NCBI GenBank assembly: GCA_934307335.1
Contig: CAKRCL010000013.1
Span: 1-34,759 of the forward strand
Source of the DNA: an uncultured Dorea sp.
Lineage (GTDB): Bacteria; Bacillota; Clostridia; Lachnospirales; Lachnospiraceae
Reading direction: 5' to 3'
Length of the DNA stretch: 34,759 nucleotides
Shown here: one piece after another, positions 24,519-32,013 of the stretch
Position numbering within the stretch: the stretch's first letter is position 1
How the letters are laid out: every line of letters starts with the position of its first letter
Program-made: the position numbers and the translations under genes
Notes under the pieces: generated by a model
Database searches by the model: none
The model's input: only the letters and a program-made list of their open reading frames with translations
Told to the model about the DNA's origin: nothing

Positions 24519-24555
24519 AACAACGCAGGCAAATCCATTGCCTGCGTTGTTTATA
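24519..24555. terminator. Terminator of the minus-strand surface-protein gene (possibly bidirectional)
   Basis: AACAACGCAGGCAA (24519-24532) pairs with TTGCCTGCGTTGTT (24538-24551), a perfect 14-bp stem with a 5-base loop. T-richness follows on the plus strand (TTTATATTATA) and TTAAG on the minus strand. It lies 23 bases beyond the minus-strand stop codon. Confidence 0.8.
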
Positions 24556-24577
24556 TTATAGAATATGACGTATGTTA

Positions 24578-27220
24578 TTATCTGTTTCTACGTTTTCTAC
24601 TCATGATAATGCATCCGGCTACAACCATAAGAGAGAGGAGAAGTGAAACTGTGTAAAGAGCCATGTGGCTGTTATCACCAGTTTTTACTTTTCCGTTTGT
24701 ATTTTTGTTCTTATTGTTTGTAGTAGTGTTTGCTGATGTTCCGGAGATAGTTGGTTTGTTGTTGTTATTGTTATCAACTTTATCTGATCCTGGTTTATCA
24801 GTACCCGGTGTATCGGTACCTGGTTTGTCAGTACCTGGCTTGTCAGTACCTGGCTTGTCAGTACCTGGCTTGTCAGTACCCGGTTTGTCTGGGTCCGGTT
24901 TATCAGTACCCGGTTTGTCCGGTGTTGGATTTTCTGATCCGTCTGTTATCTTCCACAGCTGTGTTCCCCAGAATGGGTTAGCCATACCAAGGAAGAGTCC
25001 GTTATCTGTTGGGATAAATGCACGTCCACCGTGATTGTAGATATCTCCAAAACCATTACGAGTAAGAGCTGTGAAGTTTACTCCGTCGGAAGAGATCAGT
25101 ATGTCGCATCCTTTTTCCTGTGTGCTGATGATATTGCTGCATCCAAGGTAATATACAAAGTGATGGAATGCAGTATTGAAGACGTTGTTTTCAATCTTCT
25201 GTTCAAGATCTGGGTTAAAGCGGTGCAGGATTGGTTTTACGATTTTGTTGTAATTGTCGACCATCTGAAGATATACATCTACGATATCATATGGTGCGCT
25301 TCTGTCATCAAGGTAAGAAGCTTCTTCGGAAGAAAGCATCTCGATCTCATCTAACTGATCTAACATCTGATCAATGGCATCTGCCTCTTCGTCAGTAAGT
25401 TCAACATTATCTGTTGTAACTTCCGGAGCAGTTGTGTCATTGTCAGTTGTATCTTCGTCTTTTACGTCATCGTTTGCATCATCTTTTGCATCGTCAAGAA
25501 CGTCATCTTGAACTTTGTCCTGAACATTGCCCTGAGCATCATCAAGAACATTGTCTTTTGCATTGTCAAGAACGTTAGCCTGAGTATCGTCAAGGACATC
25601 ATCTTTTGCATCATCCTGAGCGTCGTCAGCGGTGTTCTCCTCTGCAGCAAGTGCTACTTTAGAAGGAGATTTCTTAAGGCTCTTAAGAAGTTCTTTCACA
25701 TAAGTCATCTTCTGTGAAAATTCTTCTGGTGTCATCTCCAGAAGGCTTCCGTCAGTCAACTGTGTGAATCCGGATGCAAGTGTTGCGATGTCAAATGTTC
25801 CGATTACGAGTTTTCCATTGTATTCAGAGAATCTCCACAGATACTGTGTGGAAGCAGCTCCGAATCCGTCATCGTTGATGAGCTCGATATTTCCATTCTT
25901 GTCCATGCGGTTCAGGCATGCTGGATTCTTCAGATCTTCGTAGAGAGACTGGAAGTCACCGGCATTACCGATTTCAGCGAGGTCAAGCATCGGATCATTA
26001 TATCCTCCGATGTAGAGGTAGTCACCATATGCGAACAGGTTACCTGCGCAGGATTCTTTCTTGCCAAGACCAAATTCGTATTTTGCACCTTTGGAAGTGT
26101 CTCCGATGATCGGAGTCCATGTCCATGTTCCGTCAGCCTGTGGGTCACCGCGGTATACGGCAAATCCCTGTTTGTGATTCTCGCCTGTTGTAGCATCTGT
26201 TTTACCGGTTACCATGGATGCGTACAGAGAACCGTTGAAAGGAACGAGATCCCATAATCCACCACCATTGATACTGTCACGGATCCAGCAAGCCGGAAGA
26301 TTGTCAAATGTCTCCTGGTTGGCAATGACAGTCCAGCTGTCTACATCTTCTGGATTGGTAGTAGACAGAAGACGTACACCTTCCATACGAGGGTTATCGT
26401 CTTTGTAACGAACGTCTTTTTTAGCCATTGCAGAGATTGCATCTTTATAAGCCTGTGGAAGCTGTGAACCTGATGCAAACATGTTGTCAGGGTCAGCACC
26501 GTCTGTAGCTAAAGATACGAAAAGTTTGCCATCCATAACGGTAAGTCCGCGGATTCCGTTAGCAAATCCGGAATTCTCTGCTGTCTTCTGTAAAACAACT
26601 TTTGTTTCATTTGTCGCTGGATCGATCTGAAGCAGACGGGATGTCGGATAGCCGGCACATGCAAAATATAATTTGCCATTGAACTCAGTTGCCATACGAT
26701 ATCCATTCCAGTTGACGAATCTGGAGCTTTCTTTTTCAATGTAGACAACTTCTGCATCGTATGTGTATTTGTTTACACGCATGATGCAAGGAGTTCCTGT
26801 TGTAGATGTTGCTCCATCCGGGAAGTTACCGTTGTACACAACATTCAGAATGTTAGTAGCTACGGTACCGGCTTTCTGTGCCGGGTTTTCATCTCCTCTT
26901 TTCTCGAACAAAGAGGTCAGGTTGTTCTTGAGATTTCGGTAATAAATACCAGAAATCGGATTCCAGCATGTTCCAAGGTAAATATAGTTTCCATATTCTA
27001 CGCAGGACCATACATAGCTTTGGTTACGGTTGCTTTCTTCCCCCATAACATCAAATGGTAAGATACCATCAGTCTCACCGGCTCCCCGATCCGTATGAGA
27101 TACTTTTTCAATGTTATAACCGTCTTTGGAGAGAGGGGCAGCGTTTACATTAACACCTGTTGCAACACAGGATACAGAAAGTACTGCTGCCAGTGCAATT
27201 TGGAAAAATCTCTTTTTCAT
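24578..27220 (-). CDS. Large sortase-anchored surface protein, probable beta-propeller with acidic insert
   Basis: 880 residues. Signal peptide at 1-28 (MKKRFFQIALAAVLSVSCVATGVNVNA). Residues ~50-500 show recurring YGNYIYLGTC, FNGKLYFACAG, MDGKLFVSLAT, FNGSLYASMV and YGDYLYIGGY strands, as in beta-propellers. A strongly acidic low-complexity stretch (~533-596, D/N/V/Q/K-rich with a DDVLDDA-type period of about 8-12) interrupts it. ILISSDGVNFTALTRNG and FIPTDNGLFLGMANPFWGTQLW resume the propeller pattern. Then come PGTDK pentapeptide repeats (~766-814), the sorting signal V845-K-T-G-D, a membrane helix and a basic RKRRNR tail. VKTGD in place of LPxTG occurs in gut Clostridia. GGAGGAAG at 27224-27231 sets the start. 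It is transcribed against the polysaccharide operon. The ligand is unknown. Confidence 0.88.
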   Translation of the reverse strand: MKKRFFQIALAAVLSVSCVATGVNVNAAPLSKDGYNIEKVSHTDRGAGETDGILPFDVMGEESNRNQSYVWSCVEYGNYIYLGTCWNPISGIYYRNLKNNLTSLFEKRGDENPAQKAGTVATNILNVVYNGNFPDGATSTTGTPCIMRVNKYTYDAEVVYIEKESSRFVNWNGYRMATEFNGKLYFACAGYPTSRLLQIDPATNETKVVLQKTAENSGFANGIRGLTVMDGKLFVSLATDGADPDNMFASGSQLPQAYKDAISAMAKKDVRYKDDNPRMEGVRLLSTTNPEDVDSWTVIANQETFDNLPACWIRDSINGGGLWDLVPFNGSLYASMVTGKTDATTGENHKQGFAVYRGDPQADGTWTWTPIIGDTSKGAKYEFGLGKKESCAGNLFAYGDYLYIGGYNDPMLDLAEIGNAGDFQSLYEDLKNPACLNRMDKNGNIELINDDGFGAASTQYLWRFSEYNGKLVIGTFDIATLASGFTQLTDGSLLEMTPEEFSQKMTYVKELLKSLKKSPSKVALAAEENTADDAQDDAKDDVLDDTQANVLDNAKDNVLDDAQGNVQDKVQDDVLDDAKDDANDDVKDEDTTDNDTTAPEVTTDNVELTDEEADAIDQMLDQLDEIEMLSSEEASYLDDRSAPYDIVDVYLQMVDNYNKIVKPILHRFNPDLEQKIENNVFNTAFHHFVYYLGCSNIISTQEKGCDILISSDGVNFTALTRNGFGDIYNHGGRAFIPTDNGLFLGMANPFWGTQLWKITDGSENPTPDKPGTDKPDPDKPGTDKPGTDKPGTDKPGTDKPGTDTPGTDKPGSDKVDNNNNNKPTISGTSANTTTNNKNKNTNGKVKTGDNSHMALYTVSLLLSLMVVAGCIIMSRKRRNR
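24780..24925 (-). repeat. 15-bp tandem coding repeat (PGTDK) in the wall-spanning region
   Basis: Roughly nine copies of a 15-bp unit encoding Pro-Gly-Thr-Asp-Lys, with DPDK, TDTP and GSDK variants; four central copies are nearly identical at DNA level. Such tracts are wall-spanning stalks before the sorting signal and can change copy number by slippage. Confidence 0.85.
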
Positions 27221-27357
27221 ATTCTTCCTCCATTATATAATTATAGTGTTACATAAAACATTGTAGTATATAAAAAGGATTTTGTAAATCGCATTTGGTG
27301 TATATTACACGTCATTTCGTACCATGAAACCAAGGGATTGTGCTATTTCTACAAAGT

Positions 27358-27384
27358 TTGACACTTTATCGGACAGATTATAAT
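27358..27384 (+). promoter_or_regulatory. Possible promoter of the nucleotidyltransferase gene
   Basis: TTGACA (27358-27363) and TATAAT (27379-27384) both match consensus, but the spacer is only 15 bp, which would weaken it or make it activator-dependent. A second TATACT follows at about 27393. The ATG is at 27439. Confidence 0.45.
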
Positions 27385-27438
27385 GAATCTGCTATACTAA
27401 AGCTAAATAGGAAAGAAAAGGAAAGCAGGAGCAACAAC

Positions 27439-28698
27439 ATGCAACACACACAGCAATTATTTTTAGAGGCGTTAAAAGCCGCTTTAAAAAATGAACAGGT
27501 AGAATGGAATAACAAGATTGAAGATCAGGAATGGATGGATCTGTTTCGGATGGCAGAGGTGCATCAGATCCTTCCGATGATATATGAAGCCGTGTATCGA
27601 TGTCCGGCAGCGCAAATGGCGGATCCGCAGATTCTGGCTCCGGCAAAGATGCAGATGGTGCGGACGGTCATTATGCAGACGCAGAAGACAGGAGAGTTTG
27701 AGCTGCTTTATCGATATCTGCAGAGCGAAGGAATCTGTCCGTTAGTGGTAAAAGGAATCATATGCAGAAACATTTATCCGAATCCCGATTATCGCATATC
27801 TGGAGATGAGGATCTGCTGATACGGCCGGAGAATTTTAAAAGATGCCACGAACGGTTGCTTTCTTATGGAATGCAGACGTCGGAGTGTGACATGAGTGAG
27901 GAAGAACTGGAAAGAATCTATGAAGTACCGTACGGGAAGAAGGGAAGCCTCATTTATATAGAACTTCACAAGAGTTTATTCCCACCGGAATCGGACGCGT
28001 ATGGAGATCTGAACCGTTTCTTTGAAAATGTGTATACAGACGCGATCGAGATTAAGATTGATAATACAGACATACGGACAATGGGCTATACGGATCATCT
28101 TTTTTATCTGATCTGCCACGCATTCAAACATTTCCTGCACAGCGGATTTGGAATACGGCAAGTGTGCGATATCATATTATTTGCAAATGCATATGGAGAT
28201 GCGATTGATTGGGAGAAAGTGCTGGAGCAGTGCCGGGAGATACAGGCAGATCTTTTTGCTGCGGCATTATTTGGAATCGGTGAAAAATATCTGACATTTG
28301 ATCCTGAGAGGGCGCACTATACGGAGTCATGGCGTGAGATTCAGGTAGATGAGACAGATATGCTGATGGATCTTCTGGACAGTGGCATCTATGGCAATGC
28401 GAATATGAGCCGCAAGCACAGCAGTAATATGACGCTGGATGCGGTGGCGGCTGATAAGAGTGGTAAGAAAGCCGGGAATACGGTTTTAAAGTCGCTGTTT
28501 CCATCCGCAAAAAAACTGGAGAGCAGGTATCCGTATCTTAGAAAATATCCGGTGCTGCTTCCGATTGCGTGGGCAGACCGCATTTTAAAATACCGGAAAG
28601 AGACAGCGGCCGGAGGGGACAATGCTGCAGCTGATTCTGTGAAGATAGGAAATCAGCGCATTGAACTGATGAAAAAGTATGGAATCATCAAGAAATGA
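27439..28698 (+). CDS. NTP_transf_5-type nucleotidyltransferase family protein
   Basis: 419 residues. The family core is KGIICRNIYPNPDYRISGDE followed by DLLI: an R-x-x-x-D-x-D arrangement with Asp123 and Asp125 as likely metal ligands, as in nucleotidyltransferase folds of PF14907. YIELHKSLFP (~173-182) matches the conserved E-x-H region, and HAFKHFLHSGFGIRQVCDII is the conserved downstream helix. Members occur in lasso-peptide and other RiPP clusters and in glycan loci; most have no proven reaction. ATG 27439 follows AGGAG (27426-27430); the frame is open upstream but no site supports an earlier start. No signal peptide, so cytoplasmic. A PqqD-like gene 3 kb downstream is a typical companion. 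The substrate is unknown. Confidence 0.75.
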   Translation: MQHTQQLFLEALKAALKNEQVEWNNKIEDQEWMDLFRMAEVHQILPMIYEAVYRCPAAQMADPQILAPAKMQMVRTVIMQTQKTGEFELLYRYLQSEGICPLVVKGIICRNIYPNPDYRISGDEDLLIRPENFKRCHERLLSYGMQTSECDMSEEELERIYEVPYGKKGSLIYIELHKSLFPPESDAYGDLNRFFENVYTDAIEIKIDNTDIRTMGYTDHLFYLICHAFKHFLHSGFGIRQVCDIILFANAYGDAIDWEKVLEQCREIQADLFAAALFGIGEKYLTFDPERAHYTESWREIQVDETDMLMDLLDSGIYGNANMSRKHSSNMTLDAVAADKSGKKAGNTVLKSLFPSAKKLESRYPYLRKYPVLLPIAWADRILKYRKETAAGGDNAAADSVKIGNQRIELMKKYGIIKK

Positions 28699-28750
28699 TA
28701 AAAAACATCAAGAATTAACATAAACATCAATAGCTAATTATGTATATATG

Positions 28751-28759
28751 TGATATACT
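28751..28759 (+). promoter_or_regulatory. Extended -10 promoter of the repeat-protein gene
   Basis: TGATATACT (TG, one base, TATACT at 28754-28759) is an extended -10. No good -35 is present 17 bp upstream. The leader of about 40 bases leads to AAAGGAAAG and ATG 28804. Confidence 0.45.
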
Positions 28760-28803
28760 TTTGTAAATGTAATAATAAAAAGGAATGAAAGAAAGGAAAG
28801 CGC

Positions 28804-31536
28804 ATGAAAAATAAGAAGATTAAACAGTTGCTGGCTGTAACACTTACAGCAACAATGCTGGCACAGCCAGTAAGCGCGCAGATGGTGTTTGCAGAAGATG
28901 CTGTGAATGTAGAACCGCAGGTAGAGCAGCAGGAGCAGACAGAACAACAGGAGCAGGCAGAACAGCAGGAACAGCAAGAACAGACAGTAAGCCCGGCGGC
29001 AGAGACAACAGAAGCAGTGCTTCAGAATGGAACGGCAGTAATTCCGGCGGATACGAATGCAGATCAATTGAAGCAGATTCTTGGTAAAGCATTGGTTGCG
29101 AATGCAGATCAGGTAGATATCAATAGTCTGGAGTGGGAATATTATTGTACTGGTAAGAGTGGATTGTTAAAGAATTCTGCATGGGGAAGTGTGGAAGGAT
29201 TTACAAGTTCTACGAAGAAGATAGGAATAGTAACGACTTATACACATCCGTCTCTGGCAGCCAATGATGATGGAACGTATCAGGTTCGTCTGAAAGGCAC
29301 AACAACGGAAGTAACTCTGACAAAGACTCAAAAATTAACTTCAGCTATATCAACAAAAGCTGATACAAATGTAAACCTTGTATACAACGAGGACGGCAGC
29401 ATCAATTATGACGCAGTACGTCAGAATATCTTCAATACAGTTGTAGAATCTACAACTCCGGAGCTGACGGTCAATGATGTAACGATTGAATATTATGCAA
29501 CTGCAACAACAGGAGCAGCAGTAGGTTTTGGAAAAGAATGGATGCCGTTAGAAGGTGGAACGAGTGGAACACTAATTCCTCTGACCTACCCGGCAATGGG
29601 AGATGGAACCCAGAAGATTAAGATTTCTTATGCTGGAACGGATGCATATTCCGGAGCAAGTGCAGAAGCAACGGTTAATATCGGTATCGGCAGAGAGCAG
29701 TCAGTGATCGCATTCAAAGAGAATCCGACGATCAAGCTTGTATATAACGATGATCTTACAGTAGATTATGCGGCAGCTAAAGAAGCGATCATGAATGATG
29801 TGATCGACGTTGAGAACAGCAGCCCGGAAGGATTATCACTTGATAACCTGACAATCGAGTACTATGCAACAGGAGCATTAGGAAGTCTTGTAAAAGCATG
29901 GGCACCGATCGAAGGCGGCAAGATTAACGGTCTTACTTATCCTGGAATTCCGGAAGGAACACAGAAGATCCGTGTTACATATGCGGGAGACAAAGAGAAT
30001 ACTGCCGTAACAGCAGAGACAGCTATCACGGTATTGGATCGTGAACAGTCAGCATTCAATCTGAATGAACAGGCAGAAGGAGCTGCTTCTTATGAAGTTC
30101 CGATGGCATTTAACGAGGATCAGACATATGATTATGATGCCACAGCCAAAGCAATCTACAATGCAGTTGTAGCATCTACAGTTCCGGAGAATCTGACAGC
30201 AGACGATGTAACGATCAGATACAACGCAGGAACAGATCTGATTAAGAACTGGCAGCCACTGAATACAACAGACTGGACGAGTACATTTACGAAATTCGGA
30301 CCTGGCGAATGGACGATTCAGTTCTCATGGGCAGGTAATAAAGAATACAAAGGTGTAACAACAGAGGTAAAGGTTAATGTAACAGACAACCGTCTTGCAA
30401 GTGCCATTGTATGCAAAGAAGGCGCATCATTTACTTATAACATGGATGCAGCTGTAATGAAACAGGCAATCTTTGACAACGTGATTGACTGGGAGAACAG
30501 TACACTTCCTGCAAAAGATACATTGACCGTGGATAACTTCACGATGGAATACTATGGAAGTAATACACTTGCCGGTGATATCGACGGTGGAGTGAAACAG
30601 TGGGCACCGATCGAAGGTGGTACCGTAACACTTCTGACCTATACACAGATGGGAGCCGGAGAGCAGCAGATCCGTATTTCTTATAAAGGAAATGCAGACT
30701 ATCGCCCGTCAGCACAGACAGAAAGCACAGTAACGGTTAATAAAGCTAAGGTAAAAGTAAAAGTAAAATCAACCAGCATTTATGCAGATGCAACTCTGCC
30801 GGAAGACTTTGTAACAATGAATCCAGCAGATAAATTCGATGTATACACAGTATACGGTGGACTGACAAGCAATGCGAACCTGTCACTTTATCTGGATCTT
30901 CCGGACAAATATACGAACAGTGCGGTTCTGAAGTTGTTAGATCCGATTGTAGAGAAACTCTATGGAAAGACATTTACACAGATGATGAACGACGGAATGA
31001 CAGTCGGAGAACTGAGACAACTGCTCAGTACACAGGAACTGTTAGACCTTCTTGAGAAGCTTCATATTGACACAGGTACATTTGGACAGATTCTGAAGGT
31101 GCTCAATAATATGCCATCTATTGCAGATTCTGTAAGAGTATCATTTGGCACACCGAACCGTGCAGGTCTCTATACAGTAACAGCAATTACAGATAATAAG
31201 AACTACGAGACAGGTGTAGGCGTAGGAACACTTCTTGTGAAGATGCGTTCTAAGGGCGTGAAGCTTAACTGGAATGAGAGATTCGTAAACGGAAAGATCA
31301 CTGCAGAAGATGCGAAGAACTTTGATTTCAAAGCAACACTTTCATCAGACGGAGATGTAACGATCGCACAGGATAACGTACATTATCTGTATTCAGGATT
31401 CACAAGCAAATGGAAACCTTATTCCAGCACAACAACTCCTCCGACAGAGCCGGGAAGTTATGTGATGACGGTCGTAACACTTGGTGGAAATTACCAGGCA
31501 GCACCGATCACTCGTGGATTTAAGATTACAAAATAA
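28804..31536 (+). CDS. Secreted protein with four ~116-residue repeats
   Basis: 910 residues. Signal peptide over about the first 30 residues, with cleavage likely after the VSA or VFA motif. Then a Gln/Glu-rich linker (~37-60), one divergent repeat (~68-180) and four repeats at ~181-297, 298-413, 414-529 and 530-646. Each repeat has the order: Y-N-E-D, A-I-x-N-x-V (short helix), L-T-x-D-D-x-T-I-E-Y-Y, W-x-P-I-E-G-G, L-T-Y-P, Q-K-I-R-I-S-Y-A-G. They look like Ig-like/MBG-type beta domains. A C-terminal module (~647-910) has an MBG-like KVKVKVKSTSIYADATLP, a helical insert (~700-780) and ends GFKITK. There is no LPxTG-type signal or membrane anchor, so it is released or held non-covalently. 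A terminator follows directly, so it is probably the last gene of its transcript. Function not recognised; adhesin or matrix protein is a guess. Confidence 0.85.
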   Translation: MKNKKIKQLLAVTLTATMLAQPVSAQMVFAEDAVNVEPQVEQQEQTEQQEQAEQQEQQEQTVSPAAETTEAVLQNGTAVIPADTNADQLKQILGKALVANADQVDINSLEWEYYCTGKSGLLKNSAWGSVEGFTSSTKKIGIVTTYTHPSLAANDDGTYQVRLKGTTTEVTLTKTQKLTSAISTKADTNVNLVYNEDGSINYDAVRQNIFNTVVESTTPELTVNDVTIEYYATATTGAAVGFGKEWMPLEGGTSGTLIPLTYPAMGDGTQKIKISYAGTDAYSGASAEATVNIGIGREQSVIAFKENPTIKLVYNDDLTVDYAAAKEAIMNDVIDVENSSPEGLSLDNLTIEYYATGALGSLVKAWAPIEGGKINGLTYPGIPEGTQKIRVTYAGDKENTAVTAETAITVLDREQSAFNLNEQAEGAASYEVPMAFNEDQTYDYDATAKAIYNAVVASTVPENLTADDVTIRYNAGTDLIKNWQPLNTTDWTSTFTKFGPGEWTIQFSWAGNKEYKGVTTEVKVNVTDNRLASAIVCKEGASFTYNMDAAVMKQAIFDNVIDWENSTLPAKDTLTVDNFTMEYYGSNTLAGDIDGGVKQWAPIEGGTVTLLTYTQMGAGEQQIRISYKGNADYRPSAQTESTVTVNKAKVKVKVKSTSIYADATLPEDFVTMNPADKFDVYTVYGGLTSNANLSLYLDLPDKYTNSAVLKLLDPIVEKLYGKTFTQMMNDGMTVGELRQLLSTQELLDLLEKLHIDTGTFGQILKVLNNMPSIADSVRVSFGTPNRAGLYTVTAITDNKNYETGVGVGTLLVKMRSKGVKLNWNERFVNGKITAEDAKNFDFKATLSSDGDVTIAQDNVHYLYSGFTSKWKPYSSTTTPPTEPGSYVMTVVTLGGNYQAAPITRGFKITK

Positions 31537-31549
31537 TATCATGTAAGAT

Positions 31550-31576
31550 GCCCTCGGCGAATGCCGGGGGCTTTTA
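31550..31576 (+). terminator. Terminator of the repeat-protein gene
   Basis: GCCCTCGGC (31550-31558), loop GAAT, GCCGGGGGC (31563-31571; one G-U pair) then TTTTATATA. A classic GC-rich intrinsic terminator 13 bases after the stop codon. Confidence 0.88.
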
Positions 31577-31606
31577 TATATAATAGGAAATTACATAGAT
31601 TATGGA

Positions 31607-31635
31607 TTGTAATAATGACACAATTACGATATAAT
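31607..31635 (+). promoter_or_regulatory. Promoter of the PqqD-like/regulator operon
   Basis: TTGTAA (31607-31612), a 17-bp spacer and TATAAT (31630-31635). A short dyad GTAAT-9-ATTAC overlaps the spacer (31609-31627) and could bind a regulator. The leader to ATG 31714 is about 70 bases. Confidence 0.65.
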
Positions 31636-31713
31636 GTCTACTGGAAGGAAATGTACGGACGGATAAGAAGTACAAGTAGCGATGTTATTAATTAGTATTA
31701 AGGAACAATAGAG

Positions 31714-32013
31714 ATGAGGGTCGATAAGGAATTTGTGCTCCGGGAGATTGCCGGAGATTATATCATTATACCGACAGGAAAGACGGTATTGGAATTTAAT
31801 GGTTTGATTACTGTGAATGAAGTGGGTGTGTCAATCTGGAACATGCTTCAGAAGGAAGTTACATTCGATGATCTTGTGAAAGGGATTCTGGATGAATACG
31901 ATGTAGAAGAGCAGGTTGCAAGGGAAGATATTCGGGAATTTCTGGATAATCTGATATCCGGAGGTATCCTTGAAGCGGATTGTGAAGAGAAAGATGGGGA
32001 AGGACATGTATAA
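31714..32013 (+). CDS. PqqD-like small protein (RiPP recognition element fold)
   Basis: 99 residues. The pattern is PqqD/PF05402: an N-terminal strand pair (FVLREIAGDYIIIPTGK), LEFNGLITVNEVGVSIWNML, where the N-x-x-G-x-x-I-W segment is diagnostic, then a winged-helix second half (VTFDDLVKGILDEYDV, REFLDNLISGGIL). Such proteins bind a leader peptide and deliver it to a modifying enzyme. Here no radical-SAM or other maturase is visible in the window, and no obvious precursor peptide. AAGGA (31700-31704) is 9 bases before the ATG. The 3' end overlaps the next gene by 8 bases, so it is translated together with the regulator. An NTP_transf_5-type gene lies 3 kb upstream. An alternative role as a chaperone in a glycan/surface pathway is equally open. 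Confidence 0.8.
   Translation: MRVDKEFVLREIAGDYIIIPTGKTVLEFNGLITVNEVGVSIWNMLQKEVTFDDLVKGILDEYDVEEQVAREDIREFLDNLISGGILEADCEEKDGEGHV

Noticed and set aside
24780..24925. Short regularly repeated units suggesting a CRISPR array
   Set aside because: Units are 15 bp without spacers and translate as PGTDK in the coding frame, so this is a coding tandem repeat.
24663..25034. Plus-strand open frame of 123 codons with repeated Pro-Gly-Leu-Ser units
   Set aside because: It is the antisense of the PGTDK repeat and anchor of the surface protein; low-complexity repeats keep several frames open by chance.
28804..31536. Sortase anchoring of the repeat protein
   Set aside because: The C-terminus (GFKITK) has no sorting motif, hydrophobic helix or basic tail.
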